Made by a program: the position numbers and the translations under genes | Part shown: positions 29,037 to 40,387 of the stretch, piece after piece | Layout: every line of letters starts with the position of its first letter | Position numbering within the stretch: position 1 is the first letter of the stretch | NCBI RefSeq assembly: GCF_006739205.1 | Contig: NZ_AP019720.1 | Location: forward strand, 62,001 to 126,000 | DNA: 64,000 nt | Origin: Streptococcus mutans | GTDB taxonomy: Bacteria; Bacillota; Bacilli; Lactobacillales; Streptococcaceae | Reading direction: 5' to 3' | Notes under the pieces: generated by a model | The model's database searches: none | What the model was told of the DNA's origin: nothing | The model's input: the letters and a program-made list of their open reading frames with translations, nothing else

Positions 29037-29793
29037 GTATATTTTAGCTATTTCAGGTAACGACATTTTTAGTGGAGGTGGGCTTCATGCAGATCTAGCA
29101 ACTTTCACAAGCCATCATTTACATGGTTTTGTAGCAGTGACTTGCTTAACAGCAATGACTGATAAAGGCTTTGAAGTGTTTGCAACAGACAACACTGTTT
29201 TTGGCCATCAGCTCAGTAGTCTCAAAGATGTGCCGCTTTCAGGTATTAAGCTTGGTCTTTTGCCTAATGTGGACATAGCAGAGCAGGCTTTGGATTTTGT
29301 TAAGGTACATGACGATCTTCCAGTAGTACTTGATCCTGTCTTGGTTTGTAAAGAAAGTCATGATGTAGAGGTTAGTGCTTTGAGGGATGAACTCTTAAAA
29401 TTTTTCCCTCATACTGCTGTTATTACTCCGAATTTGGCTGAAGCTGAATTATTGACGCAAATGCCGATAAAAAATCTTGATGATATGAAGGCAGCTGCCA
29501 AATGCCTTTATCATTTAGGTGCTAAAAATGTTGTTGTTAAAGGAGGCACGAGACTGAGTTCAAAACGAGCGATAGATGTCTTTTTTGATGGTGAAAAGAT
29601 GGAAGTTTTGGATTATCCTTTGCTGGCAAATAACAATATCGGTGCAGGCTGTACTTTTGCATCAAGCATTGCCAGTCAAATAGTGTTAGGTAAGTCCGTT
29701 TTAGAAGCAGTTAAAGTATCCAAAGAATTTGTCTATCAGGCTATTCAGCATTCAGATCAATACGGAGTCAATCAACATTATGAAAAACAGTAA
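29026..29793 (+). CDS. thiD: ThiD/PdxK-type hydroxymethylpyrimidine or pyridoxal kinase
   Basis: Ribokinase-fold kinase of the ThiD/PdxK group that phosphorylates hydroxymethylpyrimidine or vitamin B6 compounds. The opening [20 protein letters not shown] and the anion-hole motif NNIGAGC (about 203-209) are characteristic; Cys in GAGC is common to both functions. Start ATG 29026 or 29029, behind AAGGAG inside truA. The following gene is an ECF-transporter substrate subunit, which fits vitamin salvage. Sequence does not separate the pyrimidine from the pyridoxal role; no TPP riboswitch is visible upstream. Confidence 0.82.
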   Translation: MMTKYILAISGNDIFSGGGLHADLATFTSHHLHGFVAVTCLTAMTDKGFEVFATDNTVFGHQLSSLKDVPLSGIKLGLLPNVDIAEQALDFVKVHDDLPVVLDPVLVCKESHDVEVSALRDELLKFFPHTAVITPNLAEAELLTQMPIKNLDDMKAAAKCLYHLGAKNVVVKGGTRLSSKRAIDVFFDGEKMEVLDYPLLANNNIGAGCTFASSIASQIVLGKSVLEAVKVSKEFVYQAIQHSDQYGVNQHYEKQ

Positions 29794-30244
29794 TTTACAA
29801 GAAATCAGTCTTTTAGCTGTCTTAACAGCTTTAAGCGTTGTTTTTGGGTTATTTATTAAAATTCCGACACCAACTGGCTTTTTAACTTTATTAGATGCAG
29901 GTATTTATTTTACAGCCTTTTATCTAGGCTCCCAAGAAGCCGCGATTGTTGGTGGTTTATCTGGTTTTTTAATTGATTTGATTGCCGGTTACCCTAATTG
30001 GATGTTTATCAGTTTTTTGGCGCATGGTTCACAAGGTTACTTTGCTGGTTGGACTGGGAAAAAACAATTTTTAGGTCTGGCTTTAGCTTCCCTGTCTATG
30101 ATTAGTATTTATTTGCTCTGTTCCATTCCTATGTATGGATTAGGAGCTTCAATTGCCGGTGCTTGGGGAAATATTTTGCAAAACTTTTTTGGTATGTTTG
30201 TTGGTTATACGCTTAGCCTTGCCTATAGGCGCGTGAAGCCTTGA
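29780..30244 (+). CDS. ECF transporter S component (vitamin precursor uptake)
   Basis: A 154-residue integral membrane protein with about five to six helices, of the ECF-transporter substrate-specific subunit family (DUF1393-like). It opens QEISLLAVLTALSVVFGLF, and the GYPNWMFISFLAHGSQGYFAG segment is typical of S components. ATG 29780 lies inside the end of the kinase gene, so translation is coupled. Its pairing with a ThiD/PdxK kinase suggests uptake of hydroxymethylpyrimidine (HmpT) or pyridoxine (PdxU). The energising EcfA/A'/T subunits are not in this window. Confidence 0.82.
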   Translation: MKNSNLQEISLLAVLTALSVVFGLFIKIPTPTGFLTLLDAGIYFTAFYLGSQEAAIVGGLSGFLIDLIAGYPNWMFISFLAHGSQGYFAGWTGKKQFLGLALASLSMISIYLLCSIPMYGLGASIAGAWGNILQNFFGMFVGYTLSLAYRRVKP

Positions 30245-30289
30245 TCATTTCTGATTTAGTGATGATAAACGAAAATAAAGAGGTTGAAA

Positions 30290-30853
30290 ATGGATTTAGA
30301 AAACTTAGCCGAAGAAACGAAAATTGTTCTAGCAGATCTGATTAAACGAAGCGACATCAAGAAAGGACAGATTTTTGTTTTAGGTCTGTCCAGCAGTGAG
30401 GTTGCCGGTGGTATAATTGGGAAGAATTCTAATCTTGACATCGGAGAAGTTATTGTTAAGACGATTCTTACTTATCTCAATGACAGAGGAATTTACCTAG
30501 CGGTTCAGGGGTGTGAGCATCTCAATCGTGCTCTTGTGGTTGAACGAGAGTTAGCTGATAAAAGAAATTTGGAAATTGTAAATGTCCTGCCTAATCTTCA
30601 TGCTGGCGGCAGTGGTCAACTAGCAGCTTTTAAATACATGAAAGATCCTGTGGAAGTTGAAGAAATTGTAGCTGATGCAGGTCTTGATATTGGAGATACT
30701 GCTATTGGTATGCACGTGAAACGCGTCCAAGTTCCTTTGCGTCCTCTCCTAAGAGAACTGGAGGGTGCTCATTTAACGGCTCTTGCCAGTCGGCCTAAGT
30801 TAATCGGTGGCAGCCGTGCTAGCTATCAGCCAGATCCTATTCGTAAATTTTAA
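30290..30853 (+). CDS. UPF0340 (YwlG/DUF436) family protein
   Basis: A 187-residue protein of the UPF0340 family, function unknown. Family signatures are [34 protein letters not shown] and the C-terminal [20 protein letters not shown] 30290, six bases after AAAGAGG, is preferred to the upstream TTG. It is the last gene of the truA operon, ended by a strong bidirectional terminator. Confidence 0.88.
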   Translation: MDLENLAEETKIVLADLIKRSDIKKGQIFVLGLSSSEVAGGIIGKNSNLDIGEVIVKTILTYLNDRGIYLAVQGCEHLNRALVVERELADKRNLEIVNVLPNLHAGGSGQLAAFKYMKDPVEVEEIVADAGLDIGDTAIGMHVKRVQVPLRPLLRELEGAHLTALASRPKLIGGSRASYQPDPIRKF

Positions 30854-30886
30854 AATTGTAAAAATGAATTTGGAAATAAGAATAAG

Positions 30887-30928
30887 CTAAAAGCCCTCAT
30901 TAGAAATCATTCTAATGAGGGCTTTTAG
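30887..30928. terminator. Bidirectional terminator between the truA operon and the MscS gene
   Basis: CTAAAAGCCCTCATTAGAA and its exact complement form a 19-base-pair stem with a four-base loop, A-rich on the left and T-rich on the right, so it can stop both converging transcripts. Confidence 0.9.
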
Positions 30929-31023
30929 CGTTTGTGGTCTGTTTTGGAAATTATTATCAACGGTAGTGGTAGGCGTTTGACCTACATTTATTTTCTAGTT
31001 GTTGATTTGTGATAATAGCCTTC

Positions 31024-31881
31024 TTATTTTTTAGCAATAGAGATGGTATTAGCTGTTGGCAGGGAAATATGGTTTGCCAGCAATGCTTCTTGATAGAGGC
31101 GATAAAAAGTATAGTAAATATGATTTTGCTTGCTATTTTGAACAAAAATATCTATTCGAAAAACGATTTGACCTGTGACGGGAGAGGTCGTTGCTCCTAA
31201 GATATTAGGAACACCAACGATTTCAGGAAACTGACTGATATTGTCTTCATTGACTTGCTTGATAATGGTAGTTACTTGTCTAAGATTAGTATTAGCATAG
31301 ATAGGAATATCTATCTGTGCTCGCATATCACCGCGTGACAAATTACTGACGATGGTAATATTGCGATTGGGGACGAAATGCAGAGTGCCATCAAAATCAC
31401 GAATTTGTGTGGTTCGGATGCCAACACTAGAGACTGTTCCAGAGATTGAACCCGTTGTTGCTCTTAATTTAACGGAATCTCCAACATCAAACTGACGTTC
31501 CAACAAAATGAAAAAGCCATTTACCAGATCGGAAAGGAATCCTTGAGCACCAAGACCAATAGCCACCCCTGCAATACCTGCACCAGCTAGAAGGCTTGAA
31601 ACAGGCAGACCAATAATAGCTAAAATCCAATATATCAACAGAAAATAGAGACTATAATCCATGATATTATGAAAAAGCTTAATCAAGGTTTTTTGTCGGC
31701 CTTGGCTATATCTAGCTAGAGCAGTGGATCTTGCAATTGTTTTTTCAAAAAGATAACTAATAACTCTTTTAGCAATAATAAAAACAATGAGTAGGAGCAG
31801 AAGGGACAATAGTTTTGACGCAAATTCAAATAAGAGGTTTTCTAAGTTAAAACGGCCAAAATAAGAAGTAATCAATTTCAT
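31024..31881 (-). CDS. Small-conductance mechanosensitive channel (MscS family)
   Basis: Membrane tension-gated channel that releases solutes on osmotic downshock. The 285 residues have about three N-terminal helices, then the pore helix and MscS core (LAGAGIAGVAIGLGAQGFLSDLVNGFFILLERQFDVGDSV), followed by the cytoplasmic beta domain (VPNRNITIVSNLSRG). The length is close to that of E. coli MscS (286). It converges on the truA operon across a shared terminator. Confidence 0.93.
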   Translation of the reverse strand: MKLITSYFGRFNLENLLFEFASKLLSLLLLLIVFIIAKRVISYLFEKTIARSTALARYSQGRQKTLIKLFHNIMDYSLYFLLIYWILAIIGLPVSSLLAGAGIAGVAIGLGAQGFLSDLVNGFFILLERQFDVGDSVKLRATTGSISGTVSSVGIRTTQIRDFDGTLHFVPNRNITIVSNLSRGDMRAQIDIPIYANTNLRQVTTIIKQVNEDNISQFPEIVGVPNILGATTSPVTGQIVFRIDIFVQNSKQNHIYYTFYRLYQEALLANHISLPTANTISIAKK

Positions 31882-32098
31882 AAATTTAGTTTATCAAAAA
31901 ATGAAAAAATAGGGAAATGTGAATCCTACAAGAATTAATTTGGCTCTCAATTCTGCTTGAGATGGGAAATGGGAGCAATGAAATTGACTTCATCAGTACA
32001 ATAACATATCATAAGGCTTTCAAAGCAGATTAATAAAAACAATAACACCTTTGAAAGCCATGAATCAAGTTATTATGCCTACTGGCTTATTTAATAGG

Positions 32099-32916
32099 TT
32101 ATTGTTCTTTATGCGGCGTTTTAGTCTGATTAAGCCAAGCATAAGCCAGACCGATAAAGATGCCGCCACCAATCCAGTTACCGAAGAAAACAATAATCCA
32201 TTGACGGATAACATTGAAAAATTCAAGTCCTTTAATGTGTTCTACAGAACTAAAAGCTGCCAGCATAAATGAGGCAAAGTTGGCGATCAAGTGTTCGTTG
32301 ATTAAAAAGACAAACATAAAGATAGCCGAAAGAGCAATAGTAATTTTGGCACTTTCTTCTTTAAGAAGCATGTACCCTAAAATCGCAATATTGACAAACA
32401 TATTGGCTGTAATGCCTTCAAAGAAGTTTTGCCAATCGCTCTTAGCTAATTTGGTTTGAACGGCATTAACTAAAAAGCTTTTATGTGTCAATTGAGCAAA
32501 AGAGAAAGATTGGTTAAAGAGCCAAGCTAAAATGATAGCACCGATTAAATTGAAAAAAGTACATGTCAATAAAATGGTTATGGCTTTCTTGAAAGAGATG
32601 TGTTTGTAGTAAGCTCCTGAAGAGAGAAACATCATGTTTGATGTCGCTAACTCACCATTGAAGAGCAAAACATAAACCAAGCCGAAACTAAAAATAAAAG
32701 CAAAAGCAAATCGTCCAAAGGCAAGTGAGAATTGTGAAATAACATCGGCTGCAAGGCTGCAACTACACCGACTGCAGTACTCATTGTCAAATAAGCACCA
32801 GCAAACATGGAACGCAGAGCGTAACGGCCAAGGTTTTCATCAAAAAGTGCCTCTTTTTTGCGACAGGCGGAAGCAATTTTTTCATAAAAAGTGCTTGTAA
32901 TAGTTGTATCAGTCAT
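32099..32916 (-). pseudogene. Formate/nitrite transporter (FNT family), frameshifted by an 8-bp tandem duplication
   Basis: Six-helix FNT channel for formate or nitrite. The N-terminal part (32647-32916, ...FAGAYLTMSTAVGVVAA) and the C-terminal part (32099-32680, ...FNGELATSNMMFLSSGAYY, NWIGGGIFIGLAYAWL) lie in different frames. On the coding strand TTGCAGCC occurs twice in tandem (forward 32747-32754 and 32755-32762). Deleting one copy restores VVAADVISQFSLAFGRFAFAFIFSFGLVYVLLFNGE as one frame. The rest is undamaged, so the lesion is young or may be reversible. A long-range inverted repeat (32015-32059) lies downstream. Confidence 0.85.
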
Positions 32917-33061
32917 AAATAGTACCTTTCTAAATTTTAATTTGTTATTTTTTAGGATAAATTTGCTTATATTATACCTTTTTTAAACTAAAATGAAAAG
33001 GATTTCATAAAACCCTCTTCTTTTATGAAAGAAACTAACTTTAATTGCTATTTTCAGAGAG

Positions 33062-33096
33062 TTTGGAAGTTTTTCAAAAAGAAAAAAACTTCCAAA
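33062..33096. promoter_or_regulatory. Perfect 13-bp inverted repeat upstream of tig
   Basis: TTTGGAAGTTTTT and AAAAACTTCCAAA with a nine-base loop, between the divergent FNT and tig genes and just upstream of the tig promoter region. It may be an operator or a structure-forming site; no terminator-like T-run follows on the plus strand. Confidence 0.4.
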
Positions 33097-33153
33097 TTAG
33101 CAATAAATATGATACACTGGAAAGGCAAATAAATTTTAAGGAGAAATGACTTC

Positions 33154-34437
33154 ATGTCTACATCATTTGAAAACAAAGCTACCAATCGTGGTGTTGTTAC
33201 ATTTACGATCAGTCAAGATAAAATCAAACCAGCTCTTGATCAGGCCTTTAATAAAGTTAAAAAGGATTTAACAGCACCAGGTTTCCGTAAAGGTCATATG
33301 CCACGTACTGTTTTTAATCAAAAATTTGGAGAAGAGGCTCTTTATGAAGAGGCTTTAAACAGTATTTTACCAGCAGCTTATGAAGAAGCCGTTGCTGAAT
33401 TAAAACTTGATGTTGTCACTCAGCCGAAAGTTGATGTTAAGTCAATGGAAAAAGGTAAGGATTGGGAAATTACAGCAGAAGTTGTAACAAAACCAGAAGT
33501 AAAGCTTGGAGATTACAAAAATCTTGAAGTATCAGTAGAAGAATCAAAAGAGGTTACTGATGCAGAAGTTGATGAAAAAATTGAACGTGAACGCAATAAT
33601 TTAGCTGAACTGGTTCTTAAAGAAGATGCAGCAGTTGAAGGTGATACTGTCGTGATTGACTTTGTTGGTTCAGTTGATGGTGTTGAATTTGATGGTGGTA
33701 AAGGCGATAATTTCTCGCTTGAACTTGGTTCTGGTCAGTTTATACCAGGTTTTGAAGATCAATTGGTTGGCAAAAAGGCTGGTGAGACAGTTAAGGTTAA
33801 TGTTACTTTCCCAGAAGATTACCAATCTGCTGATCTTGCAGGCAAAGATGCAACATTCGTAACGACTATTCATGAAGTTAAGGCCAAGGAAGTTCCAGAA
33901 CTTGATGATGAATTGGCTAAAGATATTGATGAAGAAGTTGAAACATTGGATGAACTAAAAGCTAAGTATCGTAAGGAACTGGAAGCTACTAAAGAGACTG
34001 CATACAATGATGCTGTTGAAGCAGCAGCTATTGACTTAGCGGTCGCTAATGCTGAAATCGTTGAATTGCCGGAAGAAATGATTCATGATGAGGTCCAACG
34101 TGCGATGCAAGAATTCATGGGTAATATGCAGCGCCAAGGGATTTCATCAGAGATGTACTTCCAATTGACAGGTACAACTGAAGAGGATCTTCGCAAGCAA
34201 TACGAAGCGGATGCTGACAAACGCGTAAAAACAAACCTTGTTATTGAAGCAGTTGCTAAAGCAGAAGGCTTTGAAGCGACAGATGAAGAAATTGAAAAAG
34301 AAATTTCTGATCTTGCAACAGAATACAAGATGGAAGCTGAGCAAGTGCGCTCTCTTCTTTCACCAGATATGCTCAAACATGACATTGCAATGAAAAAAGC
34401 GGTTAACGTTATTACTGATTCTGCTAAAGTTAAATAA
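33154..34437 (+). CDS. tig: Trigger factor (RopA)
   Basis: Ribosome-associated chaperone and peptidyl-prolyl isomerase. The N-terminal ribosome-binding domain carries the signature region [14 protein letters not shown], the FKBP domain begins at about residue 165 ([20 protein letters not shown]), and the long helical C-terminal chaperone domain follows. The 427-residue length is normal. AAGGAGAA precedes ATG 33154. Known in S. mutans as RopA, with roles in stress tolerance and competence. Followed by its own terminator, so monocistronic. Confidence 0.97.
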   Translation: MSTSFENKATNRGVVTFTISQDKIKPALDQAFNKVKKDLTAPGFRKGHMPRTVFNQKFGEEALYEEALNSILPAAYEEAVAELKLDVVTQPKVDVKSMEKGKDWEITAEVVTKPEVKLGDYKNLEVSVEESKEVTDAEVDEKIERERNNLAELVLKEDAAVEGDTVVIDFVGSVDGVEFDGGKGDNFSLELGSGQFIPGFEDQLVGKKAGETVKVNVTFPEDYQSADLAGKDATFVTTIHEVKAKEVPELDDELAKDIDEEVETLDELKAKYRKELEATKETAYNDAVEAAAIDLAVANAEIVELPEEMIHDEVQRAMQEFMGNMQRQGISSEMYFQLTGTTEEDLRKQYEADADKRVKTNLVIEAVAKAEGFEATDEEIEKEISDLATEYKMEAEQVRSLLSPDMLKHDIAMKKAVNVITDSAKVK

Positions 34438-34445
34438 AAAATAAA

Positions 34446-34474
34446 AGCTAGATGGGAGAAACATCTGGCTTTTT
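34446..34474 (+). terminator. Terminator of tig
   Basis: AGCTAGATG pairs with CATCTGGCT around a short loop and is followed by five T residues. Confidence 0.75.
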
Positions 34475-34523
34475 GAGTGCAAAAAATGTGATTTTTTATG
34501 ATCTAATGTATTAAGGATAATAT

Positions 34524-35318
34524 ACCCGTGGTGCTAGTAAAAATCCTAGGCTATAAGCAAAGATAACCTGTTCTAATCAAAGCCCCAAACCTTCTAAACT
34601 TCTCACTAATGGTCTTTCCATATCAAACTCAGAACATAGAACTGAGAATTGTGTTTCAATGGTTAGTCTTTCGGCTTTGATCCTCCCCTGATTATGCTGT
34701 TTAGCTTTTGCCATATTTGAGTCCAAAAACAGTAGCCTTTCTGTGTTAGAGATTGTTTTAAGGCCTCACTAAGGGAACCTCAGTCAGCTAAAAAACGGGA
34801 AAGATTGTGTTCTCAAGCAGTTCTTCGGCCACTCAGATGCTGGTGTCACGACATAGTTCAAATAAATCCTGACAGGTCACCAGCGTATGGGCTTTAAAGC
34901 CGTAAAACCACATCTCTTTTGAAGGATTATAGGCAACAGCCAAATACGAACCTTATAATTGCGAGCTGGCGAACAAACGGCTAGCGGAAAGCTATCCATG
35001 ATGACGATATCGTCCTAATCAAATGGCCCCGTCATGCCTTGATAAATTCACCTTAATAAAGGAATAAGATACCGAGCTCTTCGGTAGAATCGGGTTCGCT
35101 CTAAGCCGGTTTTCACAAGCAACACTTGACATAGTCAATAAAATCAGTATTGGAATTTGCTGTCAAGTTCAACTTGAAGCGCTAAAAGGACAAGAATGGA
35201 GCTGTTGCTAATTTTACAATGATTGATATTTCGACGCTGCGCCAGTTCTGTAGAGGCATAGCGTCGATAATAGCAAGAAAACATTGCCTTTAATTGTTTC
35301 ATAACTAGCACCATGGAT
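34524..35318 (-). mobile_element. IS982-like element remnant, copy 1, with target duplication
   Basis: A 795-base relic bounded by ACCCGTGGTGCTAGT and the imperfect inverse ACTAGCACCATGGAT. Eight-base flanks GATAATAT (34516-34523) and AATAATAT (35319-35326) agree at seven positions and look like a target duplication. The reverse strand keeps fragments of the transposase seen in copy 2 (FYGFKAHMLVT-like) but with many stops and deletions. It retains about 160 bases near 34680-34840 that copy 2 has lost and lacks the transposase 5' end, so the two decayed independently. Confidence 0.7.
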
Positions 35319-35938
35319 AATAATATGATAAAAAGCAGCGTTCATATCTTGTTTTGTGTTTAAAAAACCTGTATTTCAAAAAAAGAGAATGTAGAAAAAG
35401 TCTTCTTTTGAGACTTTCCTTAGGTGATACGGACGGTAGCGACTTCCTTCGGAATTCCATACCTAAGATTTGAGCCTAAGGTCTCAAATCTTCCGAGTGC
35501 CTGAAACTTTAAAGTTTCAGGCACTTTTATCACGGCGGAAAATCTCGTTTAAAGCTCGCTTCGCTCGCAAATAAGAAAAATTTAAATTGAAATTTGCAGA
35601 GCTCAAAATTTTTTTACGTTGGAAAATAGGTTTGTCTTCAATCTGAAATATTTTATTTGTAAAATATTCGTACTTAGTTTTTTATTTCGAACGGCTTTTT
35701 GCATTATTGTTACAAAGAAAGACTGGTGGGCATTATGCGTAATTTGTGATAGTTGATTTGATGAGATTTACTATCTTAGGATTTTAAATAAAGATACTTC
35801 CCTTTTATCAGTTTTGAAAGAAGAATTAACCTTTGACGAATAATACATTTTAGCGTAAAATAGTAAGGAACGATAATTATAGATAATCGGATTATTGTGG
35901 GGATTTAGCCTTGACCGATTATGATAAGGAGAACCACT
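35319..35938. promoter_or_regulatory. Gap with strong palindromic hairpins upstream of rpoE
   Basis: No gene. GATTTGAG-CCTAAGGT-CTCAAATC (35467-35490) and the perfect palindrome GTGCCTGAAACTTT/AAAGTTTCAGGCAC (35497-35524) followed by TTTTA form two adjacent hairpins; the second resembles a terminator. The unit appears detached from any gene, since an IS remnant lies upstream and rpoE 400 bases downstream. A clear rpoE promoter was not identified. Confidence 0.45.
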
Positions 35939-36523
35939 TTGGAATTAGAAGTATTTGCTGGACAAGAAAAAAATGAATTGTCAATGATTGAAGTTGCCCG
36001 TGCCATTTTAGAAGAACGTGGCCGAGATAAAGAAATGTATTTTAGTGATCTCGTTAATGCTATTCAAGTTTATTTAGAAAAGTCAGATGCAGACATTCGT
36101 GAAGCTTTACCGTTTTTCTATTCAGACTTAAACACAGATGGCAGCTTTATCCCACTTGGTGAAAACAAATGGGGTCTGCGATCTTGGTATGGTATTGATG
36201 AAATTGATGAAGAGATTGTGACACTTGAAGAAGATGAAGACGGTGCACCAAAACATAAGAGGAAACGTGTTAATGCCTTTATGGATGGTGATGAGGATGC
36301 TATTGATTACAGTGATGACGATCCTGAAGATGAAAGTTTTAATACCGCTGAAGAGAATACAGAATATGATGAGGAAGATCCAGATGATGAAAAGTCCGAG
36401 GTTGAATCCTATGATTCTGAAATCAATGAAATCATTCCAGATGAAGATTTAGACGAAAATGTTGATTTAGATGAAGAAGATGACGATTATTCTGATGATG
36501 AGGAAGATGAAGAAGGAGAATAA
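35939..36523 (+). CDS. rpoE: RNA polymerase delta subunit
   Basis: Gram-positive RNA polymerase accessory subunit that promotes enzyme recycling and affects promoter selectivity. An N-terminal HARE-HTH domain (about 1-90) is followed by a very acidic disordered tail rich in Asp/Glu, as in other Firmicutes. TTG 35939 ([24 protein letters not shown]) is preferred because AAGGAG lies seven bases upstream and the product then has the usual N-terminus; an in-frame ATG at 35921 includes the binding site itself. It precedes pyrG, the usual order. Confidence 0.93.
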   Translation: MELEVFAGQEKNELSMIEVARAILEERGRDKEMYFSDLVNAIQVYLEKSDADIREALPFFYSDLNTDGSFIPLGENKWGLRSWYGIDEIDEEIVTLEEDEDGAPKHKRKRVNAFMDGDEDAIDYSDDDPEDESFNTAEENTEYDEEDPDDEKSEVESYDSEINEIIPDEDLDENVDLDEEDDDYSDDEEDEEGE

Positions 36524-36532
36524 ATTTCTTCA

Positions 36533-38267
<1,735 letters not shown>

Positions 38268-38347
38268 TTGATAGAAAAATGAGTTACTTGACATAGCTTT
38301 CAGTAAAAAGAATAAAGAGATTCCATGTAGATTAAACTTTTGCTTAT

Positions 38348-38405
38348 AAAGAAACACCTTCTTAAATCTAGTAAATGAGATTTAAGAAGGTGTTTCTTTT
38401 TTTGG
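38348..38405. terminator. Terminator between pyrG and the bacteriocin-like unit
   Basis: AAAGAAACACCTTCTTAAATCT and its complement form a 22-base-pair stem with an eight-base loop and T-runs on both sides, suiting converging transcripts. Confidence 0.85.
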
Positions 38406-38426
38406 ATCATTATTACAGCTAATCGT

Positions 38427-38588
38427 TCAATTCAAAAATGAATAAATCATATTAGCTATTACAAAAATACATTCCAGCATAAAAATTCCAAAACAGAGAA
38501 GCTTGACAGTACCGCTTCGGCTATACTTAGAAATTAAGACTAATACTGCGAAACTTAATAGTATGAACGAGTAAATAATAAACATCAT
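38427..38588 (-). CDS. Putative 53-residue membrane peptide, bacteriocin-immunity-like
   Basis: Reverse-strand ORF of 53 codons whose ATG overlaps the stop of the small peptide gene upstream (ATGA), so translation is coupled. The product has two hydrophobic helices (IIYSFILLSFAVLVLIS and KLLCFGIFMLECIFVIANMI) split by a short charged loop KYSRSG. Small two-helix proteins directly after a bacteriocin-type peptide are commonly immunity proteins in streptococci. No similarity search was done; the immunity role is inferred from size, topology and position. Confidence 0.5.
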   Translation of the reverse strand: MMFIIYSFILLSFAVLVLISKYSRSGTVKLLCFGIFMLECIFVIANMIYSFLN

Positions 38589-38722
38589 ATATTCAGCACA
38601 ACCTCTTTATAATGGCGTATTGTAACCAACCCCCAACAACTACTACGCCAACCTTCACCTTGGAATTGAACAAGACAATCAGCATCCAAAGATTCAAACT
38701 TTTCAAAAGCTAAACTATTCAT
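38585..38722 (-). CDS. Putative bacteriocin-like small peptide (45 residues)
   Basis: Reverse-strand ORF with AAAGGAGA at good distance before ATG 38722. The N-terminus, with FEKFESLDADCLVQFQG, resembles the leader of double-glycine streptococcal bacteriocins, where a short acidic/hydrophobic pattern (FxxLxxxxL) precedes GG. Here the expected GG is GE (residues 22-23), then GWRSSCWG follows. Two cysteines are present (16 and 29). It could be a degenerate bacteriocin, one processed differently, or a pheromone-like peptide. The coupled two-helix protein downstream supports a bacteriocin unit. Confidence 0.5.
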   Translation of the reverse strand: MNSLAFEKFESLDADCLVQFQGEGWRSSCWGLVTIRHYKEVVLNI

Positions 38723-39140
38723 ACTGAATCTCCTTTAAATAAATATGGTTTCTATACCCGTTATAGTTAAAGAAATTGGCTGCCAACAAAACGAATACAC
38801 GTATAGTTTAGTTTTTTTCAAGAAAAATTCAAGAGGATTTTATCATTGTAATGAAATATTTATTATTTAGACATTATTGTGTTATTTTTCTGTTTTTTTA
38901 AGTTTTTTGCCATGCAAAATTATTTTTTAGCAGCTATTATTGTATTAAATAGCTTAAAGTAATAACGAATTTGATTGTATTAAGTCACTTTGAGTAATGA
39001 GGAGATTACTATAATTTCAAGGGAAAAATGTTGACGTTTTATAGATATATTTTTCAGTATCAAAAGTTTTGATTTTACTTTGGTGGTTTCAATTGACCTT
39101 TTTAAGATTTGACACTCAAATGAAAAAAGTGAAAAAACTC
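38723..39140. other. AT-rich intergenic region between the peptide unit and tRNA-Leu
   Basis: No gene found. On the reverse strand TTGGCA and TATAAC (about 15 bases apart) near 38755-38785 could be the promoter of the peptide unit. The rest is strongly AT-rich without clear structure. Confidence 0.35.
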
Positions 39141-39169
39141 TTGACACTATCTTTGTTAGTTGATATAAT
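39141..39169 (+). promoter_or_regulatory. Consensus promoter of tRNA-Leu
   Basis: TTGACA (39141-39146), exactly 17 bases, TATAAT (39164-39169): a perfect sigma-A promoter 15 bases before the tRNA. Confidence 0.9.
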
Positions 39170-39184
39170 TTAAAAAGTTGCTAC

Positions 39185-39270
39185 GCGGGGATGGCGGAAT
39201 TGGCAGACGCGCAAGACTAAGGATCTTGTGACCGCTTTTGGTCGTGAGGGTTCAAGTCCCTCTCTCCGCA
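39185..39270 (+). tRNA. tRNA-Leu (anticodon AAG)
   Basis: Acceptor arms GCGGGGA and TCTCCGC, D arm TGGCGGAATTGGCAGACGC, anticodon stem CAAGA/TCTTG around loop CTAAGGA (anticodon AAG), a long variable arm TGACCGCTTTTGGTCGT typical of leucine tRNA, and T arm GAGGGTTCAAGTCCCTC. The discriminator is A and CCA is not encoded. A34 would be read as inosine. Confidence 0.95.
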
Positions 39271-39275
39271 AAGTG

Positions 39276-39302
39276 AGCTGACTGTTCAAGTCAGCTTTTT
39301 TT
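39276..39302 (+). terminator. Terminator of tRNA-Leu
   Basis: AGCTGACT and AGTCAGCT form an eight-base-pair stem with a five-base loop, followed by seven T residues. Confidence 0.85.
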
Positions 39303-39426
39303 GTTGTCTAGGTCAGTTAGAGAAAAGGTTGAAACTTTTGATAAGGGCTGGCAATTTTACTGTAAAAGTGATAAAATAAACAACGTAATGGGTTTGACCC
39401 AAAAAATATTTAGGAGGCCTTTAAAA

Positions 39427-40308
39427 ATGGCAATCGTTTCAGCAGAAAAATTTGTCCAAGCAGCTCGTGATAATGGTTATGCTGTCGGTGGATTTAACAC
39501 TAACAACCTTGAATGGACTCAAGCTATCTTGCGTGCAGCAGAAGCTAAAAAAGCTCCTGTTCTCATTCAAACTTCTATGGGTGCTGCCAAATATATGGGT
39601 GGTTATAAACTTTGTAAAGTTCTTATCGAAACTCTTGTAGAATCAATGGGAATCACTGTACCAGTTGCTATCCACCTTGACCATGGTCATTATGAAGATG
39701 CTCTTGAATGTATCGAAGTTGGCTATACTTCAATTATGTTTGATGGTTCTCATCTTCCAGTTGAAGAAAACCTTGAAAAAGCTAAAGAAGTTGTTGCAAA
39801 AGCACATGCTAAAGGTATTTCAGTAGAAGCTGAAGTTGGTACTATCGGTGGTGAAGAAGATGGTATCATCGGCCGCGGTGAATTGGCACCAATTGATGAC
39901 GCTAAAGCAATGGTCGAAACCGGTATTGATTTCTTGGCAGCTGGTATTGGTAATATTCACGGTCCGTACCCAGCAAATTGGGAAGGTCTTGACCTTGATC
40001 ATTTGAAAAAATTGACAGAGGCTGTTTCAGGTTTCCCAATTGTACTTCACGGTGGTTCAGGTATTCCTGATGACCAAATCCGCGCAGCAATTAAACTTGG
40101 TGTTGCCAAAGTTAACGTTAATACTGAATGTCAAATCGCATTTGCTAATGCTACACGTAAATTTGCTGCTGAATACGAAGCAAATGAAGCAGAATACGAC
40201 AAGAAAAAACTCTTTGACCCACGTAAATTCTTGAAACCAGGTTTTGAAGCTATTACAGAAGCGGTTGAAGAACGTATTGATGTCTTTGGTTCAGAAGGTA
40301 AAGCTTAA
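39427..40308 (+). CDS. fba: Class II fructose-1,6-bisphosphate aldolase
   Basis: Zinc-dependent glycolytic aldolase, 293 residues. Zinc ligands are in HLDHGH (about 83-88), and later conserved segments include GNIHGPY and LHGGSGIPDDQIR. ATG 39427 is set by AGGAGG nine bases upstream; the longer open frame is a chance extension. Codon use looks like that of a highly expressed gene (frequent CTT, GGT, GAA). Flanked by tRNA-Leu upstream and a terminator downstream, so monocistronic. Confidence 0.97.
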   Translation: MAIVSAEKFVQAARDNGYAVGGFNTNNLEWTQAILRAAEAKKAPVLIQTSMGAAKYMGGYKLCKVLIETLVESMGITVPVAIHLDHGHYEDALECIEVGYTSIMFDGSHLPVEENLEKAKEVVAKAHAKGISVEAEVGTIGGEEDGIIGRGELAPIDDAKAMVETGIDFLAAGIGNIHGPYPANWEGLDLDHLKKLTEAVSGFPIVLHGGSGIPDDQIRAAIKLGVAKVNVNTECQIAFANATRKFAAEYEANEAEYDKKKLFDPRKFLKPGFEAITEAVEERIDVFGSEGKA

Positions 40309-40344
40309 TTACTTGGTTAACAAATTGAAAGATTCTCTTTCCCT

Positions 40345-40387
40345 AGACTGAGGAAATCCTATTTTGGATAATTTCTTCAGTCTTTTT
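40345..40387 (+). terminator. Terminator of fba
   Basis: AGACTGAGGAAAT pairs with ATTTCTTCAGTCT (one mismatch) and is followed by five T residues. Confidence 0.8.

Noticed and set aside
28990..29793. TPP riboswitch or other thiamine control for the thiD/ECF genes
   Set aside because: The genes overlap truA with no leader space; no THI-box-like sequence was seen.
32051..32459. Forward ORFs opposite the formate transporter
   Set aside because: They are antisense shadows of the broken transporter gene and have no start signals.
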